Assembly: GCA_963731585.1 (NCBI GenBank) | Contig: CAVSWC010000013.1 | Coordinates: 620,001 to 684,000, forward strand | DNA: 64,000 nucleotides | Source: CANKHA01 sp963731585 | Lineage (GTDB): Bacteria; Pseudomonadota; Alphaproteobacteria; Rhizobiales; Xanthobacteraceae | Direction of reading: 5' to 3' | Shown here: positions 1-9,447 of the stretch, piece by piece | How the letters are laid out: each line of letters starts with the position of its first letter | How positions within the stretch are numbered: position 1 is the first letter of the stretch | Notes under the pieces: model-generated | What the model was told of the DNA's origin: nothing | The model's input: only the letters and a program-made list of their open reading frames with translations | Database searches by the model: none | Made by a program: the position numbers and the translations under genes

Positions 1-2
1 TC

Positions 3-2910
3 CTCCACGTCTATTCACTCTCGACAAAAGAGAGTCTGGCCCTAATGGCGCTGGCCGAAGCGCTGCTGCGCATTCCCGACGCGACCACGGCCGATCGTCT
101 CATCGAAGACAAGCTCGCAGCAGGCGATTGGCTCGGCCACGAGCGAAGCTCGGCCACACTGCTGGCTTCCGCTTCGGCGTGGAGCCTGGGGCTCACTGCA
201 CGTATCATTCAGCCCGGCGAGACGCCGGACAACATCATTACTAGCCTGGTGAAACGGCTCGGCGCGCCCCCCGTGCGCGCGGCAATTCAACAAGCGTTGC
301 GATTGCTCGGCTCGCATTTCGTCCTGGCGCAGACGATCGAAGAGGCGCTCGAGCGCGCGCGGGCGCATCCGGAGTCGCGCTATTCGTTCGATATGCTGGG
401 CGAAGGAGCGCGTACATCCGCAGACGCTGAGCGTTATTTCGAATCCTATGCCGCCGCGATCGGCGCGATCGGCAAAAGCGCCGGAACGCGTCCGCTGCCG
501 GCGCGGCCCGGGATTTCGGTGAAGCTTTCGGCGTTGCATCCCCGCTATGAGGCGATCTCGCGCGAGCGCGTGCTGCGAGAGTTGGTGCCCAGAGTGCTTG
601 AGCTCGCGCGCAACGCCAGGCAAGTTTGACCTGAACTTCACGGTTGATGCCGAGGAAGCGGACCGTCTGGAATTGTCGCTCGAGGTAATCGCGGCCGTCC
701 TTGCAGATGGCTCGCTTGCCGGTTGGGACGGCTTCGGCCTGGCGGTGCAAACGTATCAAAAGCGCGCGCCGCAGGTGATCGATTGGATCGCGGAAGTCGC
801 CAATTCGCTGAATCGGCGGGTGATGATCCGGCTTGTCAAGGGCGCCTATTGGGATACCGAGATCAAGCGCGCGCAGGAGCGCGGACTTGCGGACTACCCG
901 GTATTTACCCGCAAGCCGATGACGGATCTTTGCTACCTCGCCTGCACACGCAAGCTTCTTGCGGCGCGGGCACTGATTTACCCGCAGTTCGCCACGCACA
1001 ACGCGCTGACCGCGGCCGGTATCATCGAGGATGCAGGCGGCATAGCTGGATATGAGTTTCAGCGTCTGCACGGAATGGGCGAGCTGCTCTATGAGACGCT
1101 GCGCGAAGAGTTTCCTGACCTGGAGTGCCGTGTCTACGCGCCGGTCGGCGGGCACCGTGACCTGCTTCCCTATCTGGTGCGGCGGCTGCTCGAAAACAGC
1201 GCGAATTCGTCTTTCGTCTCGAACGTGCTCGATCCCGCAGTGCCGGTAGCATCTTTGCTGCGGCGGCCGCAAAGCATGATCGACACCCCGGCGAAGGCGC
1301 GCCATCCCCGAATTCCATTGCCTCGCGATCTCTATCGGCCCGGCCGCCGCAACTCCGAAGGCATCGAGTTCGGACACCGCGCGAGCGTCGAGGCGCTCGT
1401 TGCGGAGGTCAAGCGTTCAGCCGGGACTAGGGTCAAAGCCGGCCCGCTGATCGATGGCGTGATGCGGGACGGCCGTCAACGGCCGGTTCGCTCGCCCATC
1501 GACTGTGCGATCGTCGGAACTGTCGCCGAAGCGGACGAAGCAAGCGTGCGCTCGGCCATGGCCGCGGCGGAGGCCGGGTTTCCAGGCTGGAACGCTACCT
1601 CGATCGAATCACGCGCGGAGGCGCTCGACCGCACAGCCGATCTTCTGGAACTCAATCGCGCCCGCCTGATTGCGCTGTTGCAGACCGAGGGTGGCAAGAC
1701 GCTTGACGACTGCGTGTCGGAGGTGCGTGAAGCGGCGGATTTCTGCCGTTACTACGCCATGCAGGCGCGGCATTCCCTGGTTCCGGAATCGATGCCTGGT
1801 CCGACGGGCGAAAGCAACGAACTGCGTTATCGCGGACGCGGCATTTTTGTCTGTATCAGCCCCTGGAATTTTCCGTTGGCGATCTTTACCGGGCAGATCG
1901 TGGCTGCGCTGGTAGCCGGAAACGCCGTCATCGCGAAGCCGGCGGAGCAAACGCCATTGATCGCTGCCGAGGTCATACGTTTGCTGCATGCCGGCGGAAT
2001 TCCGGCGAGCGCCCTGCATCTCGTCCCCGGAGATGGCGCGATCGGATCCATGCTGGCGAGCCACCCGCGGGTTGGCGGCGTCGCATTTACCGGCTCGACC
2101 GAGGTAGCCCGCAGCATCAACCGTGCGCTAAGCGAAAAGCCTGGCCCGATCGTGCCACTGATTGCCGAGACCGGCGGAATCAACGCCATGATCGTCGATG
2201 CCACCGCCCTGCCGGAGCAGGTGACCGACGATGTAATCGCGTCGGCCTTCCGCTCGGCTGGCCAGCGCTGCTCGGCGTTGCGGCTCCTGTGTCTTCAAGA
2301 AGAGGTGGCCGAACGCATGCTCGACATGATTATCGGCGCGGTACAGGAACTGAAGCTTGGCGATCCGCGCGATGTGTCGACCCACATCGGACCAGTGATC
2401 GATGCGGAAGCCAAGAGCAATCTCGATAACTGGCTAGCAATGATGCAAGAGCGCGGCGCGCTGCGCTTTCGCTGGGATGCCAGCAGGGCTTTGCCGGGCT
2501 CGGGCACCTATGTGCCACCAGCCATCATCGAACTCGCGAACGCGCGCGAGCTTACGCAAGAAATATTCGGCCCGGTGCTGCATGTGGTTCGTTGGCGCGC
2601 CGACAAGCTTGGCGAGCTGCTCGATGATATTGCCGGGAATGGCTATGCTCTTACCCTTGGCGTTGAAACGCGCGTTGACACGACGGTGGGCCAAATCACG
2701 GCCCGCCTGTCCCACGGCAACGTCTACGTCAATCGCAATATGATTGGCGCCGTCGTCGGCACCCAGCCATTTGGAGGCAGCGGACTTTCCGGAACCGGGC
2801 CAAAGGCCGGCGGCCCGAACTATCTAACCCGTTTTACGCTCGAACAGGTTGTGACGGTCAACACCGCCGCCGCGGGCGGCAATGCTGCGCTGCTTACCGA
2901 AAAGGAATAG
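3..2910 (+). pseudogene. putA: Bifunctional proline dehydrogenase / P5C dehydrogenase PutA, 5' partial, one frameshift
   Basis: Oxidises proline to P5C (FAD) and then to glutamate (NAD+). The reading frame is open from base 3 and upstream residues match the PutA family, so the gene enters from the left edge and the ATG at 45 is internal. Proline dehydrogenase signatures are SFDMLGEGA, RPGISVKLSALHPRYE, DAEEADRLELSLE and GYEFQRLHGMGELLYE. The aldehyde dehydrogenase half has the catalytic Cys in AGQRCSA (about 2250-2275) and EIFGPVLHVVRW. Frame 3 ends at the TGA at 627-629, while the continuation (FDLNFTVDAEEADR) is one base over; the shift lies near 610-627 and fits one extra base. Conservation on both sides is complete, so a sequencing error or very recent lesion is likelier than decay. 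The family assignment is secure; the functional status is not. Confidence 0.93.
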
Positions 2911-3303
2911 TCATCCTGCGGCCGTGGTGCAGACGGGAAGAACCAGGGCGGGCAAGGTGCTCCACAGCACGCCGATCATTGACAAGGCGACAAGCGCGAT
3001 CGACATATCGCGAAGGAATGGAGGTCTATTGAGCTTGTTCGCTGCCTTGTGGTCGTGTCGCCTGAGCCGAAGCTGCCAAGCGACGAAGCAAAGCATGGTG
3101 ATCAGGGCCACCGCGGTCAAGCCCAACGCAACGAGCCAAAATTTGTTTTCGAGAGACGACCTGCCAAGGCCGGAGCAGATAGCAGCCTCAAGTCCATACA
3201 GGAGAGAGAAATGCGCCGCCCACACGATGGGGCCACTCAAATAGAGCCACAACGCGCCGACTGATCTGATCCTGATATTCCTAGCGCCCGTCCGCCTCGC
3301 CAT
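2911..3303 (-). CDS. Small membrane protein at the end of the oxidase operon
   Basis: A 130-residue protein with about three predicted hydrophobic segments (around GALWLYLSGPIVWAAHFSLL, FWLVALGLTAVALITMLCF and MSIALVALSMIGVLWSTL). The start ATG (3303-3301) overlaps the TAA of the preceding oxidase gene as TAATG, which decides the start and implies translational coupling. Similar small unnamed membrane proteins end caa3-type oxidase operons, so a role in assembly or stability of the oxidase is inferred from position only. No catalytic or metal-binding motif was seen. It ends directly beside the end of the convergent putA gene. Confidence 0.75.
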   Translation of the reverse strand: MARRTGARNIRIRSVGALWLYLSGPIVWAAHFSLLYGLEAAICSGLGRSSLENKFWLVALGLTAVALITMLCFVAWQLRLRRHDHKAANKLNRPPFLRDMSIALVALSMIGVLWSTLPALVLPVCTTAAG

Positions 3304-5831
3304 TATCCAACCAGTCGTGGGAAGCCATGCACGAGCAAGAGCCCGAATAAGCCCTGGCCCACAGCGTATTGCCATAAAAGATGGAGATTATCGAAAGTGA
3401 CCCGCCGTACGCCATGCAGCCGGCCGGCGAGCCAGCGTGCCAGAACGAAACCCGTCATAATCACGATAGGCAGGACAAGCTGCAGCTGTAAGAACGAAGC
3501 CAAATAAACCATGGCGCCGTAGCTGCTGACATTGGCGCGAAGCCCAGTCTCCCAATGCGCGATGACCTCGACGCCCAGCGACGCCAACATTGCGCCCGTG
3601 GCGAAAAGGATAAGCGGGACGAACAGCCATCCAGTTAAACGACGCAGTGCGAGTACGCGGCTGGCGACAAACATCATCGCGCTGCTGAATAGCAAAAGGA
3701 TGCCGGAAACCGCAGGCCAACCCAGGGACGGAATGGCTTGCCCGCTGGCTGCGGGCCAGACCTGTGGAGACACGGTCCAAAGATAAAGAAAGGAAAATAC
3801 GTAGGAGAGGTAGAGCGCACCGCCGACAAGAAGCAATACGACCATCGCCCACCAAGAATGCGATGAGGACCCCGAAACATACGTGGGTAACAGGGCTCCG
3901 CCGCCGATGTCGACGGGCGCAACAGGCTCCGGGTCGCTGTCCCACATCCAGGCGAGGATCATGATGACCGCGAGCACCGCGCAAATCGCAGCGAGCGTCA
4001 CAAATTTCACGGTCAACAGCAGAAAGAATGCCGCTGTGAACACCGCCGCGAGAACGGGAGTCCAGCCGGGACCCGGCAGGCGCAGCAAATATTGCGGTGC
4101 CGCTTCCAGGGGGGACGTGATGATGGTTTCACGCCGGCCGGTTAGCGCGCCCGGGAGATAGTAGCGTCCGGCATCCACGTCGTCATTTAACCCGGGCTGG
4201 TCCCACAATGGGTCGCGGCTCGTGATGTAGGGGACGCTGCGCGCCGCGAAGACCTCGTTGTTCAGCCACTCCAGCGTCCCGGCACCCCAGACGTTGCCTG
4301 CTGATTGCGACAAAGTAGGGCGGAAATTTCTCATAACGTCGATAAGGAAAACGAGAACGCCCGCCGCGAGGGTGAATGCTCCAATCGTCGAGATCAAATT
4401 GAAGATATCCAGGCCAAGTCCGGCGGGATAGGTGTAGACGCGCCGCGGCATTCCCATCAAGCCGGACAGATGCATCGGGAAAAATGCAACGTTGAATCCG
4501 ATGAACATCAGCCAGAAGGCCCACCTTCCGAGCCGCTCGGAAAGGGCCCGGCGGCTGAATGCCGGCGCCCAGTAGTAAAACGCGGCGAATAGGGGAAACA
4601 CCATTCCGCCAACCAGCACGTAATGGAAATGCGCCACCACGAAGTAGCTATCGTGCGCCTGCCAATCGAACGGCACCATCGCCACCATTACCCCGGTGAG
4701 ACCGCCCAGCGTGAAGATAAACAGAAAGCCAAGCACAAACAGCGATGGCGTGGCCCATTGCAACCGTCCTGAGGCGATGGTGGCGATCCAGGCGAATACC
4801 TGGATTCCGCTTGGCAACGACACCGCCATGCTGGCAGCCGAGAAAAAGCCGAGTGACAGATAGGGAATGCCGGTCGTGAACATATGGTGCACCCACAGAC
4901 CGAAGCTGAAGAATCCGGTCGCGATGAGCGCCACGACAATCAGGTTGTAAGCGACAAGCGGGGTGCGTGCCATCGTGGGCACGATCATCGACACCATGCC
5001 GGCGGCTGGAAGGAAGATGATGTAAACTTCCGGATGCCCGAAGAACCAAAATAAGTGCTGCCACAGCAGCGCATCGCCGCCCTTGGCTGGAATAAAGAAC
5101 GGCCACCCGAGAGCGCGCTCCAATTCCAGCATGATGGTCGCAAGGATCACCGCCGGAAATGCAAACACGATCATTCCGGCGAGGACCAACATGGTCCAAG
5201 CAAATATCGGCAGCTTGTCGAGCGACATGCCGGGTGCGCGCGTTCGGAACACACCAACAATGATCTCGATAGCGCCGGCAATGGCGGATATTTCGATAAA
5301 GCCGATGCCAAGCAGCCAAAAATCCGCCCCGACATCCGGTGAATATTGTGTGCCGGTCAATGGCGGGTACATGGACCAACCGCCCGAGGGCGCGAGATCG
5401 AAAAACAGGGTGCTAAAGAAGGCCAGCCCGCCGACAAAATACGCCCAGAATGCAAAAGCGCCGAGACGGGGAAATGGTAGATCGCGTGCAGCCAGCATCT
5501 GCGGGAGTAGCAGCACCCCCATGGCCTCGACAACGGGCACGGCAAACAGAAACATCATCACCGTGCCATGCATGGTGAAGATCTGATTGTAGGTTTCCTG
5601 GCTCAGAAACGTATTGCTCGGCACGGCCAGCTGGGTGCGCATCAGCAGCGCCAATACGCCCGCGAGCAGGAAGAACAGCAGGGCCGTGCCGATATAAAAG
5701 TGACCGATGACCGTGTTGTTGACAGCGCTGAGGATGCGCCACTTCTTCGGTACCTCCCACACCGCGCGGAGTTGGTCGAGTTCACCCTTGGGGCGAGGGA
5801 GCGGATTGGGATAAGTGGCTGGCTTGGCCAT
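3303..5831 (-). CDS. ctaD: Cytochrome c oxidase subunit I/III fusion (caa3-type)
   Basis: An 842-residue inner-membrane protein. The N-terminal roughly 560 residues are heme-copper oxidase subunit I: MHGTVMMFLF carries a heme a ligand, FFGHPEVYIIFLP carries the CuB His and the proton-channel Glu, HHMFTTG has the two further CuB histidines, and VAHFHYVLVGG carries the heme a/a3 histidines. The C-terminal roughly 280 residues, from about HSWWAMVVLLLV onward, are subunit III (CoxC) helices, so CoxA and CoxC are one polypeptide. The start MAKPATY lies 2 nt after the CoxB stop; a longer upstream open frame would overlap coxB and is rejected. It transfers electrons from cytochrome c to O2 and pumps protons. 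The fusion is known in caa3-type enzymes of alphaproteobacteria. Confidence 0.93.
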   Translation of the reverse strand: MAKPATYPNPLPRPKGELDQLRAVWEVPKKWRILSAVNNTVIGHFYIGTALLFFLLAGVLALLMRTQLAVPSNTFLSQETYNQIFTMHGTVMMFLFAVPVVEAMGVLLLPQMLAARDLPFPRLGAFAFWAYFVGGLAFFSTLFFDLAPSGGWSMYPPLTGTQYSPDVGADFWLLGIGFIEISAIAGAIEIIVGVFRTRAPGMSLDKLPIFAWTMLVLAGMIVFAFPAVILATIMLELERALGWPFFIPAKGGDALLWQHLFWFFGHPEVYIIFLPAAGMVSMIVPTMARTPLVAYNLIVVALIATGFFSFGLWVHHMFTTGIPYLSLGFFSAASMAVSLPSGIQVFAWIATIASGRLQWATPSLFVLGFLFIFTLGGLTGVMVAMVPFDWQAHDSYFVVAHFHYVLVGGMVFPLFAAFYYWAPAFSRRALSERLGRWAFWLMFIGFNVAFFPMHLSGLMGMPRRVYTYPAGLGLDIFNLISTIGAFTLAAGVLVFLIDVMRNFRPTLSQSAGNVWGAGTLEWLNNEVFAARSVPYITSRDPLWDQPGLNDDVDAGRYYLPGALTGRRETIITSPLEAAPQYLLRLPGPGWTPVLAAVFTAAFFLLLTVKFVTLAAICAVLAVIMILAWMWDSDPEPVAPVDIGGGALLPTYVSGSSSHSWWAMVVLLLVGGALYLSYVFSFLYLWTVSPQVWPAASGQAIPSLGWPAVSGILLLFSSAMMFVASRVLALRRLTGWLFVPLILFATGAMLASLGVEVIAHWETGLRANVSSYGAMVYLASFLQLQLVLPIVIMTGFVLARWLAGRLHGVRRVTFDNLHLLWQYAVGQGLFGLLLVHGFPRLVG

Positions 5832-5833
5832 GG

Positions 5834-6820
5834 CTACCGCAGGCTCAGGAGATAGGTGACGAGCGCCTCGAGATCGGCTTGGGAGAGGACACGGAATTCC
5901 GGCATGGTATTGCCCGGCTTGACGCTCTGACCATGGAGAAGGAAACGCTCCAGATTGGCTGCCGTTAGCGGCATTGTGTCGAGGGCGACCGAGCGTCGGG
6001 CTCCGATCCGCGTGAGATCGGGTCCGATCGTCGCGCGCGCCTCCGTGCCACGCAGAGCGTGACATCCGCCGCAGCCGGCGGCGAGAAAGATCGATTTCCC
6101 GCGCCGTTCGGTTTCGCTCGCCGGCTCGCGCGCGGGGCCTGCCTCGCGCGTCAACCAGACCGCGTGCTCGGCCGCCGGCATCGCGACAATCGACAGAGCC
6201 ATCAGCGCGTGCGGCCCGCCGCAATATTCGGCACACAGGCCTCGATAGACGCCGGGCCGCGCGGCCGCGAGTTGTAGCTGTGTCGTGCGGCCCGGAATCA
6301 TATCCACCTTGCCGCCGAGGCTCGGCACCCAGAAACTGTGAATAACGTCGGCCGACTTGAGCGTGAACTCGACGTTGCGGCCGACGGGAATGCGAATCTC
6401 GTTGGCGCTCGCAACGCTTCCACCTGCAGCGACATAGCCGACGCGCCACCACCACTGCTCACCGACAACTTCGATACGCAGGACATCCTCGCTGGACAAT
6501 CCCGGCGGCTTGGCTTGCATCAGCCAAACGCCATAGCCCAGCAATCCTGTCAACGTGACCGCCGGAAAGACGATGCCCGCCAGGATGACGGTGCTGTGGT
6601 CCGCCAATCTGGCCCGCACTTGCGTTGAGCCTCGCAGGGCCAGCCAGAGCGTGACGAGTACGACGGCAAGGACGATAAAGCAGATTGCAATCAGGACCCA
6701 GGCGAGGTGAGCTATTTGGTCCGCATGCGGGCCTTGCGGCTGCAGGACGGATTGCTCGTTCTGGCAACCAGCCATCAGCACCATCAGCGCAGCGATGAGC
6801 AAGGGAGAGCGAAGTCTCAT
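5834..6820 (-). CDS. ctaC: Cytochrome c oxidase subunit II with C-terminal cytochrome c domain
   Basis: A 328-residue periplasm-facing subunit II of a caa3-type oxidase. It begins with a lipoprotein signal (MRLRSPLLIAALMVLMAGC, lipobox LMAGC), followed by two transmembrane helices. The CuA domain shows GEQWWWRVGY, IHSFWVPSLGGKVDMIPG and CAEYCGGPHALM (the two CuA cysteines, a His and a Met). The last 90 residues form a cytochrome c domain with CGGCH and a distal NTMPEF methionine. The ATG at 6820 is preferred over a GTG at 6838: it puts the lipobox 18 residues in and leaves 4 nt after the upstream stop. It accepts electrons, probably through its own heme and from the neighbouring triheme cytochrome, and passes them to the CoxA part. 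Confidence 0.93.
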   Translation of the reverse strand: MRLRSPLLIAALMVLMAGCQNEQSVLQPQGPHADQIAHLAWVLIAICFIVLAVVLVTLWLALRGSTQVRARLADHSTVILAGIVFPAVTLTGLLGYGVWLMQAKPPGLSSEDVLRIEVVGEQWWWRVGYVAAGGSVASANEIRIPVGRNVEFTLKSADVIHSFWVPSLGGKVDMIPGRTTQLQLAAARPGVYRGLCAEYCGGPHALMALSIVAMPAAEHAVWLTREAGPAREPASETERRGKSIFLAAGCGGCHALRGTEARATIGPDLTRIGARRSVALDTMPLTAANLERFLLHGQSVKPGNTMPEFRVLSQADLEALVTYLLSLR

Positions 6821-6824
6821 GGCG

Positions 6825-7946
6825 CTACTTTGCGCCACGAGAGACGGCCGGTTGCGAGCTGAAATAGGCAGAAACCTCCTCGATCTGCTGTTCGCTTAGC
6901 AATCGCGCGATCGGGGCCATGATATCGCTTGTCTCCGTATGGGCGACATAGCCGCTCCGCCAGAGCCGCAGCCGCGCGGCCATGTAGTTCGCATACTGTC
7001 CCGCGAGCCGCGGATAAACGGGCAACGCGTCGGCGCCATGACAGCTTGTGCACGCCGGTATCCGAGCGGCCGGCGACCCCTGCGTGGCCAGCACCCGTCC
7101 GCGGTCAATCACCGCGGGATCTGGGGTGCCACTGCGCGGCGGCGGCGGCAACCGAGAATAGAATCCGGCGAGCCTCTCCATCGCGTTCGGCGTCAGGTCG
7201 CTCGCGACCGGTTGCATGATTCCGCTCTCGCGCTTGCCGCTGGCAAACTCCTGCAAGGCCGCCAGTAGAAACTCACGCGGTTGCCCATGAAGGACAGGCA
7301 CGAGCCTGCTGGTAGGACCCTGGCCCTCTGCGCCATGGCAGCGGGCACAGGCGGTCGTGGCTTCAGGCGCTGCTTCGAAGACAGCGAGCTCTCGGCCGCT
7401 CTGAGGCGCGATCGTCATGCCGCCCACCGCTATCTCTCGGTAACCTTGCGCGTCCAGATGGGGCAGACGCTTGAGAAAAGCCACGACAGCCCAGACCTCA
7501 TCGTCCCGCTGCTGCGAAACCCAGGCCGGCATACCGGTATATTTGAGGCCGTGCTTGACGATCCAGAACAGCTCCCGGTCCTTCCACGCTTCGGTCGCCG
7601 CGGCGAGATCGGGCGGCGGCGGCAGCATGTGCCGCGCTATCGGGCTGATCGTGATCCCCGGCGCGCCGTGGCAATAGGCGCAGCCGCCGTGGAAATGGCC
7701 CGCACCGAGGGTGACGAGATCGGGATCGTCTAGCGGCGGTGCATCGATGAAGCGGGCGTGCGTCTCGACGGAGTTCTGCATACCAAAGGCAAGAGCCCAT
7801 TCAATAATCGGCCAATGGCCGCGGCTCGCTGCCACGCTGTAAAGGCCGGCCCAGGCTATCAGCAGCGCGGCCAGAGCGAGCCCGGCCAGGGTGGCAAGCA
7901 CCCCGGCAGCCAGCCACCGCATGCGTCTGCGAAGCGCGATACGCAT
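6825..7946 (-). CDS. Triheme c-type cytochrome of the oxidase operon
   Basis: A 373-residue exported or membrane-anchored cytochrome. A basic N-terminus is followed by a single hydrophobic segment (LAAGVLATLAGLALAALLIA). Three CXXCH heme-attachment sites are visible: CAYCH near residue 100, CARCH near 225 and CTSCH near 320, each followed by a plausible Met or hydrophobic distal region. The start ATG overlaps the stop of the CtaG-like gene (TGATG), and the stop is 4 nt before coxB, so the genes are almost certainly co-translated. Its inferred job is electron delivery from quinol-side donors or soluble cytochrome c to the caa3 oxidase; the donor is not shown by the sequence. A frame extension upstream to 8111 overlaps the CtaG-like gene and is not real. 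Confidence 0.88.
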   Translation of the reverse strand: MRIALRRRMRWLAAGVLATLAGLALAALLIAWAGLYSVAASRGHWPIIEWALAFGMQNSVETHARFIDAPPLDDPDLVTLGAGHFHGGCAYCHGAPGITISPIARHMLPPPPDLAAATEAWKDRELFWIVKHGLKYTGMPAWVSQQRDDEVWAVVAFLKRLPHLDAQGYREIAVGGMTIAPQSGRELAVFEAAPEATTACARCHGAEGQGPTSRLVPVLHGQPREFLLAALQEFASGKRESGIMQPVASDLTPNAMERLAGFYSRLPPPPRSGTPDPAVIDRGRVLATQGSPAARIPACTSCHGADALPVYPRLAGQYANYMAARLRLWRSGYVAHTETSDIMAPIARLLSEQQIEEVSAYFSSQPAVSRGAK

Positions 7947-8594
7947 CACGCCGCCTGACGGCCGGAAGAGGTCATCTCCCGCCGCGGTGCGCCGAACGCG
8001 GCGATGGCCTGCGCGGCAAAGACCACGCCTGCAACGAGATAGCTCAGCGGGCAGGCGGTGATCATGAGCAGCCCGGCAAGCTGCTGGTCTTCTAGCGTGA
8101 CGATCGCCCAATGCGCGGCATCAGCATGCGGTGATATGTAAAGCACACGCGGCGCAAAAATCAGAAGAGCCGCGAGCAGGCAAGCGAGCTTCCCGGTCAA
8201 TAACAGAATCGGAATGGCCTGCCAGCGGACAGCAGCCGGCAGTCGCAGCAAGCCGTGCCAGAAGCACAGCGCGACGAGGAAAAGAAATCCGTGCATCACC
8301 CACTGCAGCAGGTGCGAAGCCGCGGTCAGCTGCTGGAGTGCCGGCGCGTGCGATGCCCAGAGCAACACAATCTGAATGGCTGCGATGATCCACAGCGTTG
8401 CCGCGCGTCCGGAGCCGGGCCTAGCCCTGCTGCACCAGGACAGCCGCCATTAGCGGCGCCGCCACATTCATCAAGCCTATGTGCAGTGCCATGTGCATCG
8501 GCAACGAACGGAATTCGAACAGCGGCGCGAGCAGAAGACCGGTGATCAGAACCACCGTGGTACTTACCGTCGCCGGAAGTATCGATCTCGACAT
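7946..8594 (-). pseudogene. ctaG: CtaG-like (caa3 type) cytochrome oxidase assembly membrane protein, frameshifted
   Basis: The start at 8594 (GGAGAAAG upstream) reads MSRSILPATVSTTVVLITG and on to MHMALHIGLMNVAAPLMA, then meets a TAG at 8423-8421. The sequence resumes one base over with RPGSGRAATLWIIAAIQIV and continues through the TGA at 7948-7946. The joined product is about 215 residues with several transmembrane helices, matching the caa3_CtaG family (copper/assembly factor for caa3-type oxidases). The shift lies near 8420-8440 and corresponds to one extra base. It is the first gene of the oxidase operon and overlaps the next gene by one base, which argues that the operon is or recently was functional. 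The CtaG assignment is moderately sure, resting on context and hydrophobic pattern. Confidence 0.72.
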
Positions 8595-8654
8595 GAAATG
8601 CTTTCTCCAGTCGCCTGTTCACAGGAAAGTCGAAAGCGGCAGATTTGCTTTGAT

Positions 8655-9239
8655 CTACAGCAATACGATCGCAAGCAGAATTAAGCCCGTCCCTGTCAGG
8701 ATGAGTGCTGCGATCGCAAGCAGTCCGTCATGCGCCGCCATCGCAAGGCTAAACGCCGCAAGAGCGGCCCACAATGGTATGTCGACGAAAGGCACAAGTT
8801 CGAGAGGCGGAACGGTCAAGGCGATCAGAATGCAGATCAGCGCGATTACATACAAGAACGGGCGATCGGTCAGGAATGTAAGCCGCGGTCGGATCGCTTT
8901 GTCTATCACCCGCGCTGCCGGTTGCAGTGACTTCGCGGCTTGTTGCAGTTTTTTCCCATCGATTTTGCGGTTTAATAGAAATTGCGGAAGCCAAAGGCTA
9001 TCAAAGCCAACGATAATTTGTATGGCGATCAGTACGATCAAGGCAGCAAGTATCGTGGGAACGCCAGGAACGCCGCCGAGCGGAGTAAATCCGATGAGGC
9101 TGACGGTCAGGAGAAGCGGCGCGAAAGAGCGTCTCCCGACGATTGCCCGCAAGTCTCGAAGTGAGACTTCGTCCTGATCGCGGCCAGCTTTTGCCAAATC
9201 TCCGATAAGGCCAACGAGGTTGGGCGGCTGTCCTTTCAT
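8655..9239 (-). CDS. exoD: ExoD-family exopolysaccharide synthesis protein
   Basis: A 194-residue inner-membrane protein. It starts with a soluble segment containing DEVSLRDLRAIVGRRSFAPLLL, followed by hydrophobic helices including TPLGGVPGVPTILAALIVL and a C-terminal pair. This is the signature of the ExoD family, first described in Sinorhizobium meliloti, where mutants show altered exopolysaccharide and alkali sensitivity; the biochemical role is unknown. A strong GAGGAAG ribosome-binding site precedes the ATG at 9239. It stands alone between the oxidase operon and ugd, both on the same strand, with about 60 nt to the oxidase operon. Confidence 0.87.
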   Translation of the reverse strand: MKGQPPNLVGLIGDLAKAGRDQDEVSLRDLRAIVGRRSFAPLLLTVSLIGFTPLGGVPGVPTILAALIVLIAIQIIVGFDSLWLPQFLLNRKIDGKKLQQAAKSLQPAARVIDKAIRPRLTFLTDRPFLYVIALICILIALTVPPLELVPFVDIPLWAALAAFSLAMAAHDGLLAIAALILTGTGLILLAIVLL

Positions 9240-9447
9240 TCTTGGCGACTTCCTCGTTGTCCAACCGCGAACGTCTTATGTCCGCTAAATGTATCCGCCC
9301 GATTCGGCCAGTGTAACCCGGGTTTCACGACGAAATGCTCGCTTATTCGTAATAATCCCTTGGTGTCCGAAGAACACGACGCGGAAGAGGGATGAGCGCC
9401 CCGAATCCGGTCATTGGCGATGAGGCGTTGAGTTACCCGACTTAAAG

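Noticed and set aside
547..640. Apparent ATG start of a separate PutA C-terminal gene at 547
   Set aside because: The first 25 residues from here are not PutA-like and overlap the N-terminal frame; the product is one frameshifted gene.
5832..6455. N-terminal extension of the oxidase subunit I frame up to 6455
   Set aside because: It lies antiframe within coxB, is Arg-rich, and the conserved MAKPATYPN start is at 5831.
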